NCBI GenBank assembly: GCA_025618425.1
Contig: CM046836.1
Location: 12,383,176 to 12,447,175 of the forward strand
Direction of reading: 5' to 3'
Source of the DNA: Heliocidaris tuberculata
Taxonomy: Eukaryota > Echinodermata > Echinoidea > Camarodonta > Echinometridae
DNA: 64,000 nt
The translations under genes and the position numbers were made by a program. A model generated the notes under the pieces. That model had not been told where the DNA came from. It saw nothing but the letters and a program-made list of their open reading frames with translations, and made no database searches. This document shows, in pieces, positions 40,480-51,194 of this stretch (position 1 is the stretch's first letter; every line of letters starts with the position of its first letter).

Positions 40480-41740
40480 GTACAGAAATTACGAAGTTTT
40501 GACTGCAATTAGTAGTAGCGATCATTTTTTCGTCTATGCAGTAATAACCTTCAATTTTAGTAAAAGAAAAAATCTCACTTCAGTTGAATTTCTTTCATTC
40601 AAGAATTTTGATCAAGAGAGTTCTCTTAATGATTTAAAAACTGTGCCATGGCATGCTTTCAGAGATATTAGATATGTTGATCTTGCCTGGGAACACCTAT
40701 ATTTCACAGTCGTAGAGAAGCATATTCCGTTATGCCACACAAGAATTCATAAACTGCTTGTACGTGGATAATGGACGATATTATTCATTTAATGAAACAA
40801 CTTGACTATGTTCACAGAGCTGATATACTTACAAAAGACGATGAGTTGTGGAAGATGTTACAGAACTCTTAAAAATAAAGGTACACATATTATTAGAAAA
40901 GGGAAGAAGGAGTACCAAGTTACATTGGTACTACCGATGTAACTTTATTGACATGATTAATGAAAGTCATGGAAATTCTCGGAACATATGGACGTGTCTG
41001 AAACATGTAATTCCCAAGTCCAACAAGATAGTTTGGAAATTGATGGTGCTCGTATATCAGATCCACCTACCATATAGCTAATGCGTTCAATGATTTTTTT
41101 TTATTACCTGTTCTTTCAATATAACAAAAGACCTGAAAAGAACTAGAAATGAATCGCCTATTGGTCATGTTGGTAATGATATTCCGGTGAATCTAATGAC
41201 AAAATTTTATTTTCATCTCTCTTTCACTCGCTTCTGTGAATTATTCTCGTAGCGACTGGAATAAGAACATTTATTACGGTTCCCTGTGACCAGTTAGCTT
41301 CGCGCCAATACATAACGGCCTCTTGCGCTTCAGTGTACCCTAAAACGCGGGACCACGGGATGCCCTAAGATTCGGCTATCTCCCTGACTGATGAATGCCA
41401 ATCGAGAAACGTTTTGAATTTAAGCATGTTAATATGATATACAATGGAACACATAATTTGGCGCCATCCTATTTACAAGAAAGTTTAATTAAAGTAAGTG
41501 ACATTCATTAGTATGATACGAGGCAGGCAGAGAAAGTAAACTTTCTGTGCCAAAGTATAAAACAGAATGCTTTAAACATAGCCCCCTCGTATCTTCAGTT
41601 ATGGCATGGAATCAGTTAGATCATTGAAAATGGCAAGCTCTGTGAACACCTTTAAATACATGTTCAAACAGTCTCTTTTGTCTTTGTCAGGGATATGTCA
41701 TTTGTTAATGTCCTGCTTTGCACAAACAGGTTCAATTATC
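40480..41740 (+). pseudogene. Fragment of a second LINE family, RT deleted
   Basis: From about 40500, ISSSDHFFVY (end of the endonuclease) leads into the linker with VEFLSFKNFDQ and HIPLCHTRI. After a stop at 40770 other frames give DELWKM, YRTLKNK and IIRKGKKEYQ, then SHGNSRNIW and LKHVIPKSNK, then DGARISDPPT and ANAFNDFF (to about 41100). The reverse transcriptase core is absent. From about 41480 a different stretch has the C-terminal type ending, MAWNQL and MASSVNTFKYMFKQSL. The sequence 41140-41470 between the two parts is unassigned. The family differs from the LINE at 28-35 kb. It cannot be active. Confidence 0.75.
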
Positions 41741-42221
41741 GAATAAGTGGAAGACATAATGCTTGAACAGAAAGAATGATTTCATATAATTCATTATCAG
41801 TTATAAATACATTTGTATTTTTACTGTTCCTTAAGAATGTACATTCAATTTGCAGTAATTTACTATCCTGTAATATTTTTTGTAAATAATAACAAATTTG
41901 GTATCCCTATAATGTCTTTCTTAACCGAGCATGAACAAGTTTCTGTAATTTGTTTAGGAACTCTCAAATGTGTGATGCCTTTTTTCAAAGTCTAATGCAT
42001 ACCTTAATATGCTAATATTATAAATATGCAACTTGAACAAAGAACAAACCAACAAAGCATTCATTACGAGGATACCAAATACTTTGTATACATTTTGTTT
42101 TTACAAGTCATATTCTTATTTATTCTTGTTGCTTGTTTTTTTCACTATTGTCGATTGTTTCTTATCATTGTTAATAGGGCTTCATGGAAGACCACCACTA
42201 TTGGTGATAATGAGTCACCCT

Positions 42222-43266
42222 CGCTGGCGTAGACAGGGGGCCAGGGTGGGCCGGGGGGGGGGCCTATTCAGCCACTAGAAAAAAAAAAGGAGAGCGAAAA
42301 AGCGGGGGAAGTGAGAGAAAAAGGCCTAAAAAGGCGCTACAAGCCCTTATCTTTCTCTCAAAATTTGCTAGAACGTCAAAGTTTTCGCGCTTTGCGCTCG
42401 AAGAGGGAAATAACTCCCCTATCCCTGCACCCACCCCAGTTGCATACAGTGAAATGTTGCGTCCAAATAATTGAAAAGCAGTCCGGGCTTCGAACTATAA
42501 CTTTCCGCCTAAAAAAAATGTTTGCTACGATCCGTTATCTTTCAAATTTGCTTAAACGTCAGAGCTTTCGCGCTTCGCGCGGGAAGGGGGAAACTCCCCT
42601 CCCTGCACCCATCCCTGTAACAGTGAAGTATTGCGTCCAAATAACTGAAAAGCAGCCAGGGCGTCGAACTAACTTTCCGCCTAAAAAAAGTGTTACGAGC
42701 TGTTATCTTTCTCTTAAATTTGCTATAAAACGTAAGAGCTTTCGCGCTTCGCGCGGGAAAGGGAAACTCCCCATTCCTGCACCCACCCCTGTTACGTGCA
42801 GTGCAATATTGCATCCAAGTTATTGAAAAGAAGTCGGGGCGTCGAACTATAACTTTCCGCCTAAAAAAATTGTTTGCTACAAGCCGTTATATTTTTCTCA
42901 AATTTGCTAAAACGTCGGAGCTTTCGCGCTTCGCGCGGGAAGGGGGAAACTCCCCCCCCCCCTGCACCCATCCCTGTAACAGTGAAGTATTGCGTCCAAA
43001 TAATTGAAAAGCAGTCCGGACGTCGAAATAACTTTCCGCCTTAAAAAAAAAGGTGCTACGAGTCGTTATCTTTCTCTCAAATTTGCTATAAAACGTCAGA
43101 GCTTTCGCACTTCCTGCGGGAGGGGGAGGGGGAACCTGCACCCACCCCCTGGGGAGCACGCTTCGCGTGCTCAAAACCACCCCCCTAAAATGAAATCCTG
43201 GCCATGCGGTTGGATCCTTCACGTCTGGCCCCCACCCCCTATTGAAAAATCCTGGCTACGCCTGTG
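42222..43266. mobile_element. 1045-bp hAT-like element made of five tandem units
   Basis: The left end reads CGCTGGCGTAGACAGG and the inverse of the right end CACAGGCGTAGCCAGG. GTCACCCT and GTCACCTT flank the two sides (42214-42221 and 43267-43274), an 8-base target duplication with one difference. There is no transposase. Five tandem units fill the interior. Just before the right end is a short palindrome, GAGCACGCTTCGCGTGCTC. The element shares unit and palindrome with the 420-bp element at 50775-51194. Confidence 0.85.
42325..43180. repeat. Five tandem units of about 170-185 bases
   Basis: The units begin near 42325, 42510, 42679, 42861 and 43039. Each contains CCTAAAAA, a GCTACRAGCCGTTATC-like word, TTTCTCTCAAATTTGCT, AAACGTCAGAGCTTTCGCGC, TTCGCGCGGGA, a C-run or CCCTGCACCCA, CAGTGAAGTATTGCGTCC and AACTTTCCG. 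The long frame at 42311-42826 (+) is this repeat read in register and is not a gene. Confidence 0.9.
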
Positions 43267-43286
43267 GTCACCTTGTCTAGCTATCA

Positions 43287-43290
43287 GAAA

Positions 43291-43329
<39 letters not shown>

Positions 43330-43356
43330 ATATATAAATAAATAAATAAATAAATT
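43287..43356. repeat. (AAAT)n microsatellite
   Basis: About 17 tetranucleotide copies with one TATA interruption, directly after the hAT-like element. Confidence 0.95.
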
Positions 43357-43894
43357 TGAAAAAGATAGACGCCCATTCTTACAATGTTCTTTTATGAAAC
43401 TATGTGTAGCCTGTGGCGACCAGATGGTATTCACTGCGAGGGTCATCGCTAGAGGAAGCGGGGGAAGGGTTGGCATATTACGAATGAATTAACCCCGCGA
43501 GTCGTAAAAATAGGACAAAAGTGTTTTCTGGTTTGTTTTATTTTGTTTTGTTTTGTTAGTTGTTGTTTGTATTATTTGGTTTGGGTTTGTTTTCACTTTT
43601 TGGATTTTTTTGGGGAAACCCAGTCGGCAGAAAGCCTGACATCCATTTTTTTTTCTGTTTTACCCTTGTCGGTAAATTTCAGAGTCTGCGGACTTAAAAA
43701 AAAAAAAATCTTGCTTGGGGAAATTGTCTGCTATCCAAAGTTTTTCAGGAGATGTCGCTCGACACACTAATCCAAATGTTCTAGCAACGTTTTATTTTGT
43801 TCACTGACTGCTCTCCATGAAATTAGCTTTACTGAATCTGACAGTCACGTTGTTTTCAGTCTTGCGCCATCATTCAGCTGAAATTCGATATGAT

Positions 43895-44606
43895 TTAAAG
43901 GCCCCTGCCATCAAAATGCAAGTTGATACCTGTTGGTGTGCAGTCCTATATACATTTCATATTTTGATATTTAAACTTCTAAATATGTTTCATAGATTTT
44001 TAGATATTTTTTGAAATAATTTTCTACAACCTGCTAAGCCCCACCCACTTTAAAAAATCCTCCAGACCACTTTCCCCCTGTGACATCATCTGTCAATCAT
44101 CAGTGAGCTAAGAGCGATTTTGCAACTGAAATTGGTATTTAACTTTGTCAAAGGTGACACCTGTTACAGTACAACATAAAATACCAACATAGGAATTGCT
44201 AATTCAGACATGCTGTAGCGTCAGCAGAAAACAAAGGCAACACACACGTTCATATTAAAATTGCATGCTTTCAAACAATATTCATTGCCTTTGTTTTCCT
44301 GCTGATGCTACAGTATGTCTGACATAGGAACTCCTATGTTGATATTGTATGTTGTAATGTAACAGGTGTTTTGACAAAGTTACATACCAATTTCAGTTGC
44401 AAAATCGCTCTTAGCTCACTGATGATTGACAGATTGACAGATTTTTTTTAAGTGGGTGGGGCTTAGGAGGTTGTAAAAAAATATTTCAAAAAATATCTAA
44501 AAATCTATGAAACATATTTAGAAGTTTAAATATCAAAGTATGAGATGTATATAGGACTGCACACCAACAGCTATCAACTTGCACTTTTATGGCAGGGGCC
44601 CTTTAA
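43895..44606. mobile_element. 0.7-kb near-palindromic element with TTAA flanks
   Basis: TTAA lies at both outer edges (43895-43898 and 44603-44606). Inside, the ends read AGGCCCCTGCCAT and, in reverse, AGGGCCCCTGCCAT. The arms, about 340 and 320 bases, stay complementary almost throughout, with shared words GTTGGTGTGCAGTCCTATA, AGCTAAGAGCGATTTTGCAA and CAGCAGAAAACAAAGGCAA (or close variants). The loop is about 44 bases (44241-44284). No coding content. The TTAA duplication fits piggyBac or Kolobok; the TTAAAGG start resembles the element at 2.4 kb. Confidence 0.85.
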
Positions 44607-44667
44607 AAATAATTTTAAAAAAATTAATATCGGCACAAAAATTCACTGCTCTGATACTTTTTTTTAG

Positions 44668-45189
44668 AAAGGCAGGATGGAGATTAAAGATAAAGTTGAG
44701 TTCTGGTCATGGAATTACATTGTGAAAGAAACTGTCTCAAAGCAATTGGGAAAGGTTTACCATGTCTACATAAGAATTGTTTTATCAAGCCTCATTACGG
44801 CAATCAAAGACAGAACTGAAATTTCTCGTTTCATACGTCGGGTGAGAGAGGCTACGTCTTACCTGGCACCAATCCCACGAAAGGATCTGAAGCGCAGCTT
44901 CGTTCGGGAGGGCTTGCCAGGGATGGTGAGATTGGAGATCATTGTTGAAGTCGACGACAGCATAATTTCCAAAGAAGACCATCACAAGGTTGAGGTCGTC
45001 ATCAAGAAGGAATCGAAAGTCGATAGAATGACGTCGGTGTGTCGTCACTTCTCGCGCCTTCCGCTCTGCCTCAAAGCTCATCGTCCCTTTCAGTTCTCAA
45101 GTAAGAAGTCATCTGGACTGAACGCCACCAGTAATGGTGGCACGGACTCTATCTTGAGACAGAACGATGACGAAGGCAAAGACGAGAAG
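44668..45189 (+). CDS. Candidate exon of unknown function
   Basis: A plus-strand frame opens with ATG at 44677 and stays open to a stop at 45225. The stretch is preceded by a plausible acceptor (T-run then TAG, AG at 44666-44667). A plausible donor, GAGAAG|GTAATT, follows 45189. The second half is GC-richer than its surroundings, with C or G at many third positions. The protein would have a basic middle (RRVREATSYLAPIPRKDLKR), a charged beta-like stretch (VEVDDSIISKEDHHKVEVVI) and a polar tail (SSGLNATSNGGTDSILRQ). I recognise no domain. A competing minus-strand frame of 98 codons overlaps (45081 down to 44785) with its own donor-like CCAG|GTAAGA near 44863, so strand is uncertain. It might also be a non-coding repeat. 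Confidence 0.3.
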
Positions 45190-45417
45190 GTAATTAAGAA
45201 TCAACTTAATTTGTTGAAAATGTAATTCATATCACTTATGACTTGAATGGACTTCCAATCTTCAAACTCAGTCGTCAAACCGAAATAAATGGAGAGACCT
45301 TTCCTACAGAGAGTTTTAAGAAGGTGTGATGTTTATGGTTCATATTTAGTTGTCTTAGATTGTATTAAGCCAATGATGATTGCTGATTATTGTGTTGATG
45401 ATTATGACGACGAGGGG

Positions 45418-45690
45418 TAGACAGAGAGGGATAGAGAGAGGTAGAGAGAGAGAGGCAGACAGAAAGAAAGAGACAGAAAGATGGCGAAAGAGAGAGAGAG
45501 AGAGGGAGAGAGAGACAGAAAGAGACAGAAAGAAAAAGAGAGATGGCGAGCGAGAGACAGGGAGAGACAGAGAGAGAGACAGAAAGAGACAGAAAGAGAC
45601 AGAAAGAAAGAAAGAGAAAGAGAGATGGAGAGAGAGAAAGATGCGGAAAGAAAGAGAGAAAGATAGAAAGGAGAGATAGATGGGAGAAAA
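45418..45690. repeat. GA/GACA-rich array
   Basis: AGAGAGAG, ACAGAAAGAG and AGATGGCGA words repeated for about 270 bases. Arg/Glu/Lys-rich and Ser/Leu/Phe-rich frames on the two strands are artefacts of it. Confidence 0.9.
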
Positions 45691-46148
45691 TTCACGTCCG
45701 CGACAATTTTTCGGGAAAATCCAAATTAGAAAACGTAGCTCTGCTACAATTTGTACAAAAACAACAACAAATAATCTTTCGTACGAGTCTCTTATCTCGG
45801 TAATTTTGTTAATTAGCACTATAATTAATTAAAATACACCTTTAGGGATTGACCTTCAGACCCATTCTATAGTCCTAATCAACGATATCTCGGAGGGAGA
45901 CAACGGTTTTAATGGACCTAATAGTCTGAATAGTAGGGCCTATATAATTGATGACACTGTGCAAGCTGTTAGGACTTTATAACACCGGCATCCATCTTGG
46001 GCTAATTTGGTTTTATATACTTTCAAAAGATTTATTCTTTCATCAGGAAAGCAGTCCCATCAGCCATGTTATTCCTTCGTAACTGAATACCCAACCATGT
46101 TCTTTCTGAGCGTGTTCAATGCCGATTATGTGCTCCGTTAAAATATAC

Positions 46149-46190
<42 letters not shown>

Positions 46191-47507
46191 CCAAATTATT
46201 CATAGTGTATTTTAACAGAATACACTCAGGGTTAGTATAGCGGAGCTCACGACAACACTAATTTAATTCGACACATACTTATACACTTTGTACATCTCAC
46301 GTTCACAGTCTTCCTATAATTTTTATGTCATTTTGACGGAAAATTCTGAGGCAAGGCATAGTTTCTGGGAGGGGGTTGGTTGGAAGAGAGATACAGACAC
46401 TGTCTTCTAATATTCATTGGATCGGAGCTTTGGATAATAGACCTTGTAGTATAATTAGATAATACCAAAGATGATTGGCAGACAAAAGTTGTTTCCATCC
46501 TTATCATATCTTTTCAAAGGCGTTTCCGACGTATCAACAACAAAATGTAGGAAAAATTTTAATTGACAAACATTTGACAAAAGAAAAGATTCGGCTTTAC
46601 AGGCTAACACACTTAACAAAAAATGACAAGAGTGGATGACGAAAAAATATCTTCGAGCTGTTTTGGACTTTTAAAAACAATATCTTGCAAAGTTTAGAAT
46701 TAGATGGCATACACAGAAATGGGAGCAAATCCATCTTCAGGAGGGGGCAGTATTCAAAATAATCGTATATAATCAAACGCCTGTGGCCTACAGGATACAC
46801 CATTTATACAGAATCACGGGGCTAAGGGGGGGGGGGGGTCGAGCAATTGCCTCTTAGGATCGACGACATGGCACAAAGAGATTATACTTAGTGATGTTTC
46901 TACATATGTAATCTACTAAACGTTATGGAACTCCCACTTTATATGTACCATTTTTTTTTTTTCCTGTGTGCAGCGAAGAGCTATCATGAGTGTGAATATA
47001 TCATGGACATTTTGTATTCGTGCACCGTACCTGGATACCTTGAGCAAAGCATAATGGGATTAACTTTTTTTGACAGAGATTCCATTAAATGTAATTGCTT
47101 TGAGGGAAAGCGGGGGGTATTGATAGACTCTGCATATACATTTTAAATGATTTACGTTTGCCTCTCCTGATCAAAGAGTAGGTTAAGTGCTGTTTCAACA
47201 GAAAGTAAATTAATTTCTCAAATACAGTCTATATCATCCATCTGAATTATGGATTACAAGCATGGCGGGGGTGGGGGGGGGGGGGGGTTCAGTTCAGTGA
47301 ACAGACTACAGACTTTGTCCGTGGTGCACGTGCCTCCAATCCGCCACTGCAATGTTCATGATGGTTGTTATACGATGATACTTCTCAATGAAAACACAAT
47401 GAAATATGACGACTGATACAGGCAATTCAGGGGAAAGGAATCAAAACAAAAGAAAAAACAGATTTGGGGGAAAAAAGATCCTTCTCACGAATCTAAGAGA
47501 ATGAGTG
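45691..47507. other. Unassigned region
   Basis: No gene recognised. Contains (GA)n at 46150-46188, G runs near 46827 and 47271, and GTGGTGCACGTG followed by CCTCCAATCCGCCACTG at 47332-47349, a probable worn hAT-like end. Confidence 0.4.
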
Positions 47508-47669
47508 TGTGAGTGTGGGTGTGTGTGTGGGTGTGTGTGTGTGTGTATGTCAGAGAGAGATGGGGGAGAGGGAGAAAGAGAGAGAGAGAGAAAGAGAGAG
47601 AGAGAAAGAGAGAAAGGGATAGAAAGAAAAGAAATAGAGAGAAAGAAATAGAAAGAGAGAGAGGGAGAA

Positions 47670-47726
<57 letters not shown>
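47508..47726. repeat. Compound (GT)n-(GA)n-(TA)n microsatellite
   Basis: About 45 bases of GT repeats, then about 110 of GA-rich repeats, then about 55 of TA. A further (GA)n tract lies at 47903-47932. Confidence 0.9.
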
Positions 47727-47728
<2 letters not shown>

Positions 47729-47898
47729 TAAAGCAATTAATGAAGAAGGCATAAAAAGATGAAGGGAGAAATGGGATAGTGACGGAGAGGGGTGCTCTTG
47801 AAAAAAGAGATGACTGATGAAGAGAGAGGGTGTGTGTTTCATGCACAGTGCGTGTGTGATGTGTGCTGTATGATAGAAAGAACGAGAAGAAGAGAAAA

Positions 47899-47932
<34 letters not shown>

Positions 47933-47934
<2 letters not shown>

Positions 47935-48707
47935 AGGAGGAGAAGGGCGAAATCGAGGAGAGAGAAAAAAGCAAGAGATAGACACGTTCAGTGTTATGTT
48001 GTATCATATTTAATTTACATTTCTATAAGCACCATTCGATAGGCTCGACGCGGATGAAAGCTTTTCATTGTTGATCCGAATCTGCATCCCGTTGCCAGGG
48101 TAACACAACACTGCATCAATTGGTGCAGGAAGAATGCGCATCGTACTCATGGGCATAACGCACTATTCTGTTTTACAGGCCACTGGATCAAAAGACTCTA
48201 GAGAGTGCATTAATTTATCGTCCTCGAAATTGAATGCTTGGAGCTCCCTTCCATGAAACCATGTTATCGCAGTGTCCTCTGACAAAAGATGCAGCTCTGT
48301 GTTGACAGAGGTCTATCCTGATATTTTATACAAAAATCTTCCAGATAGTTGCATCTGAAATTCAATTTTATTTCCGAAACACCTGAGGTGTAATCAAAGA
48401 GTTTATTCTCTTTATTCCCGATAAACTCGGTTCGCTCAACTCGAAAGTTATTAAGAACAGCGGTGGCCTGCACTATCAATCGAGGATCTCTTGTATGTGT
48501 CAAACATTCGGAATTATATTCTATCGAAGTGTTATCGGTTGATTTCATTGAGTGGAGGGCGGTAGGTCGAAGTTAGTTGTTTTTTTGTGGTGGTTTTTTT
48601 TTGGTTTTTTTGTTTTGGGGGTTTTCTGCAACATTTATCTGCGCAAGTCATATTCAGTCGATCGAATGAATATATATATATATATATATAAAAGTTCAGA
48701 AAGGAAC
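47933..48707. other. Upstream region of the fascin-like gene
   Basis: No separate gene is recognised. Immediately before the fascin-like ATG lie a G/T-rich stretch (48579-48625) and a (TA)10 tract (48671-48690) ending 17 bases upstream of the start codon. The frame is open upstream to an ATG at 48552, but that extension is translated from the G/T tract and TA repeat and is unlike any fascin N-terminus. Confidence 0.5.
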
Positions 48708-49548
48708 ATGGCTTGCCAATTCGGACTCGTCGCCTCTTTTTCGGGTAAATATCTGACCTCAGACTGTGATGGTAAGGTCAGTCTTAGTCTTTTGGACACA
48801 TCGGTGAACAAACTGACCAAAGGACAACTCTGGAGTTTAGAAAGCAATCCAAATGAACAACAGGCTGAGTCGGAAGATTGCTCGACAACATATGCTTTCT
48901 ATTCCACGAATGGCCACTACCTGTCGGTGGATAAATCCGGAAAGGTAACTGCTGAGGCCGAGGATATCGGCCAGGAGCAGCTGTTCGAGGTCGACGCGGG
49001 CGGCGGCGGCGCTGGTTCTTGGATAATCTGCAGCGTCGCTCATGAAACGTACTTGGGCATCAAGAGTAAAAAGGTCCTCTGCAAGAAGCGGGAAACGTCG
49101 TCGTCGGACCAACGTTGGTACGTGCGACTCTCCATGCACCCACATTTTGCCTTATTCAACGTCAAGGCGAAGAAGTTTGCCCGCGTACCGCAGTCTGGCC
49201 GCTATTTGACGTTCGACGCCGCGGTTCCCTGGCGGTCGGACACTCTGCTGCAGCTCAAGTACAGCGAGGGCTATGGCTGCTTCAAGACAGCAACCGGACG
49301 GTATATCACCCGGGAAGGAAACTTCGTATCGAGTCTCATCCGGGAATGTCTCTTCGTTCTTCAGGTAACAGGTGATCAGATCAATCTCAAAGACTACAAA
49401 GGACTCTACATCTCTGTTAACACGAGAGGAAGATTGCTGTGTACAACAAGTAAAGACAGCGCTTCATTTATACTGAAACCAAGCTACCCTCATGTCACCT
49501 TCCACACAAAAGTCAAAGGAACATGGATGAAAATAACTGCCAAAGAAG
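48708..49548 (+). CDS. Fascin-like paralogue, exon 1 (trefoils 1-2)
   Basis: Encodes 280 residues plus one base. The start MACQFGLVASFSGKYLTSD aligns with the fascin N-terminus, and the recurring trefoil pattern is kept: FYSTNGHYLSVDKSGKV, SVAHETYLGIKSKK, RWYVRLSMHPHFALFNVK, AVPWRSDTLLQLKY, CFKTATGRYITREG, KDYKGLYISVNTRGR. The exon ends CAAAGAAG|GTAAGC, splitting a Gly codon at the same place as the fascin gene near 10 kb. Differences from that fascin are strong. About four residues are inserted before KGQLWSLE, the Ser at the PKC phosphosite position appears replaced by Lys (NKLTKGQLW), and a Gly-rich GGGGAG loop is present in trefoil 1. It is expected to be an actin-associated protein, but actin bundling cannot be assumed with those changes. 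It could be a lineage-specific fascin duplicate. Frame is intact. Confidence 0.88.
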
Positions 49549-50280
49549 GTAAGCTTGGGTCCTGGTCATATCTTGCATCATTCTAAATATGGGCCGGGCT
49601 CGTCTCAAGAAAATGCCATAAGTTTGAACTCGTCGACATCACCATTAAACAGAGAACAGATTTCGTAAATTAAACCCTGCTCACACAAGGCTTCTTTTCG
49701 AAAACGTCATTTCCTGAGCTAATTGAGCCTGTGAAGGCGATTAACCCACAAGCCGGTTATTAGAATTATTGTTTGAAATGTCCATGTTGCATTCAACTTT
49801 ATTTTAAACGATATTACACTTTCGTCATGTTCATGACGCACAAAAATCCGTAGTATAGACACTGACGTGGCCCTAAACATGCGTTTGATAGAATGTTCAC
49901 GAATAGCAGGTTAAATTTGAAACGGGCTCCTTATTTCAGAATTTTTGTCGGAAAATCCAGAATCATTTTATTTCTAATCACTGAATTGGTGTTTCAGTAT
50001 CAAAAATGTCAGATGTCTTCGAGTATCATTACTCAATTATGCTTTCACGTTGAATATGACCCTTCGAAGCGCTTATTCTCATATTTCTACATGGTGCTTA
50101 ATCAGTTCCCAGTTCTGTATATAGTCATCATCCAGTCAACTATACCTTTTCTCTTAAAATGCAAATCTTTCACACGAAGTTAATGATAAAAGCTCTCCAT
50201 TGGGAAGGCGACACAACACAATCATCTTATCAAAATATGATTATTTTGTAAGGTATGTAATTTCATGAAATTACATTCCT

Positions 50281-50640
50281 GTCAGATCTTTACGCTCTTC
50301 CAACTCCGGTTCTCTCGTCGTCCCAAAATCTGCAAAACTATGGGGGGAACGGGGTTTTGCCCATGCTGGTCCTACTCTGTGGAACAACATACCAATAGTA
50401 ATTAGAAATAGCGATTCCTCAGATTCATTTAAGAGCAATCTAAAAACTTACCTGTTTATTGCTTCCCTTTGTTAATATTGTTTTTCCATTCCTTTCTTCA
50501 TTTCTTGTATTTGTTATAATTATCTTCCTTTCTTCATCCTATAATACATGCGCCTAGAGCACTCCACAGAGTGGATTGGGCGCAATATAAATCATATGAA
50601 TTATTATTATTATTATTATTATTATCTTTATTTCCTTCCT
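50281..50640 (+). mobile_element. 5'-truncated LINE, 3' end only
   Basis: A C-terminal type reading frame, LVVPKSAKLWGERGFAHAGP then TLWNNIP and SFKSNLKTYLF, is followed by a stop and about 120 bases of UTR. It ends CACAGAGTGGATTGGGCGCA, ATATAAATCATATGA and ATT repeats. The ending resembles the 3' end of the SINE at 24.7 kb. It sits within intron 1 of the fascin-like gene. Confidence 0.75.
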
Positions 50641-50774
50641 CCTAATATACAATGTAGCTTTTTAAGATTCGCAGTGAAAATTACATTAATTACCACAAGA
50701 TAAATTTTATCACATTTCCTTGTGTATTTAAATATTGAATTTTATGCAAAAATGTCTATTAGCAATTTCATTGA

Positions 50775-51194
50775 CAGGCACGTGGCGGTGGGGCGGTTCC
50801 CCCCCCCCCCCCAAAAAAAAAAACGATAGCTAAAAAGCGGGAGAAGTGAGAGAAAACGAAGCCTAAAAAGGTGCTACGAGCCGTTATCTTTCTCTCAAAA
50901 TTTCCTAAAACGTCAAAGCTTTCGCGCTTTGCGCGGGAGGGGAACCCCCCCCCCCCTCCTCCATGCGCCTACTCCATTTTACATGTACAGTTCAGAACTA
51001 ACTTTCCGCTTTAAAAAGATGCTGCGAGCCGTTATCTTTCTCTCAATTTTTTTTCTAAAACGTCCAAACTTTCGCGCTTCGCAAAGGAGGGGAAAAACTG
51101 CCCCCTCCTTGCACCCATCCCCTTGGGAGCACGCTTTGCGTGCTCAGTAATACGTAACCGCCCCCTGAAATTAAATCCTAAAGCTAAGCGGTTG
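50775..51194. mobile_element. 420-bp hAT-like element with two tandem units
   Basis: TTCATTGA flanks both sides exactly (50767-50774 and 51195-51202), an 8-base target duplication. The ends, CAGGCACGTGGCGG and (inverse) CAACCGCTTAGC, are worn. The interior holds two copies (near 50858 and 51010) of the unit found five times at 42.3-43.2 kb, with AAGGTGCTACGAGCCGTTAT and AAACGTCAAAGCTTTCGCGC, and the same GAGCACGCTTTGCGTGCTC palindrome near the right end. Confidence 0.85.

Noticed and set aside
41390..41420. Hammerhead-ribozyme-like core (CTGATGA ... GAAACG)
   Set aside because: The sequence between the two core words cannot form a stem II, so at best it is decayed; chance is likely.
42311..42826. 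Open frame of 171 codons
   Set aside because: It is the tandem unit of the hAT-like element read repeatedly in the same register.
45380..45803. Arg/Glu-rich and Ser/Leu-rich frames
   Set aside because: Translations of GA-type repeats, as at 20.9, 47.6, 60.7 and 63.1 kb.
48552..48707. Upstream in-frame start that would give the fascin-like protein a hydrophobic N-terminal segment
   Set aside because: The extra residues come from a G/T-rich tract and a TA microsatellite, and the ATG at 48708 lines up with the fascin N-terminus.
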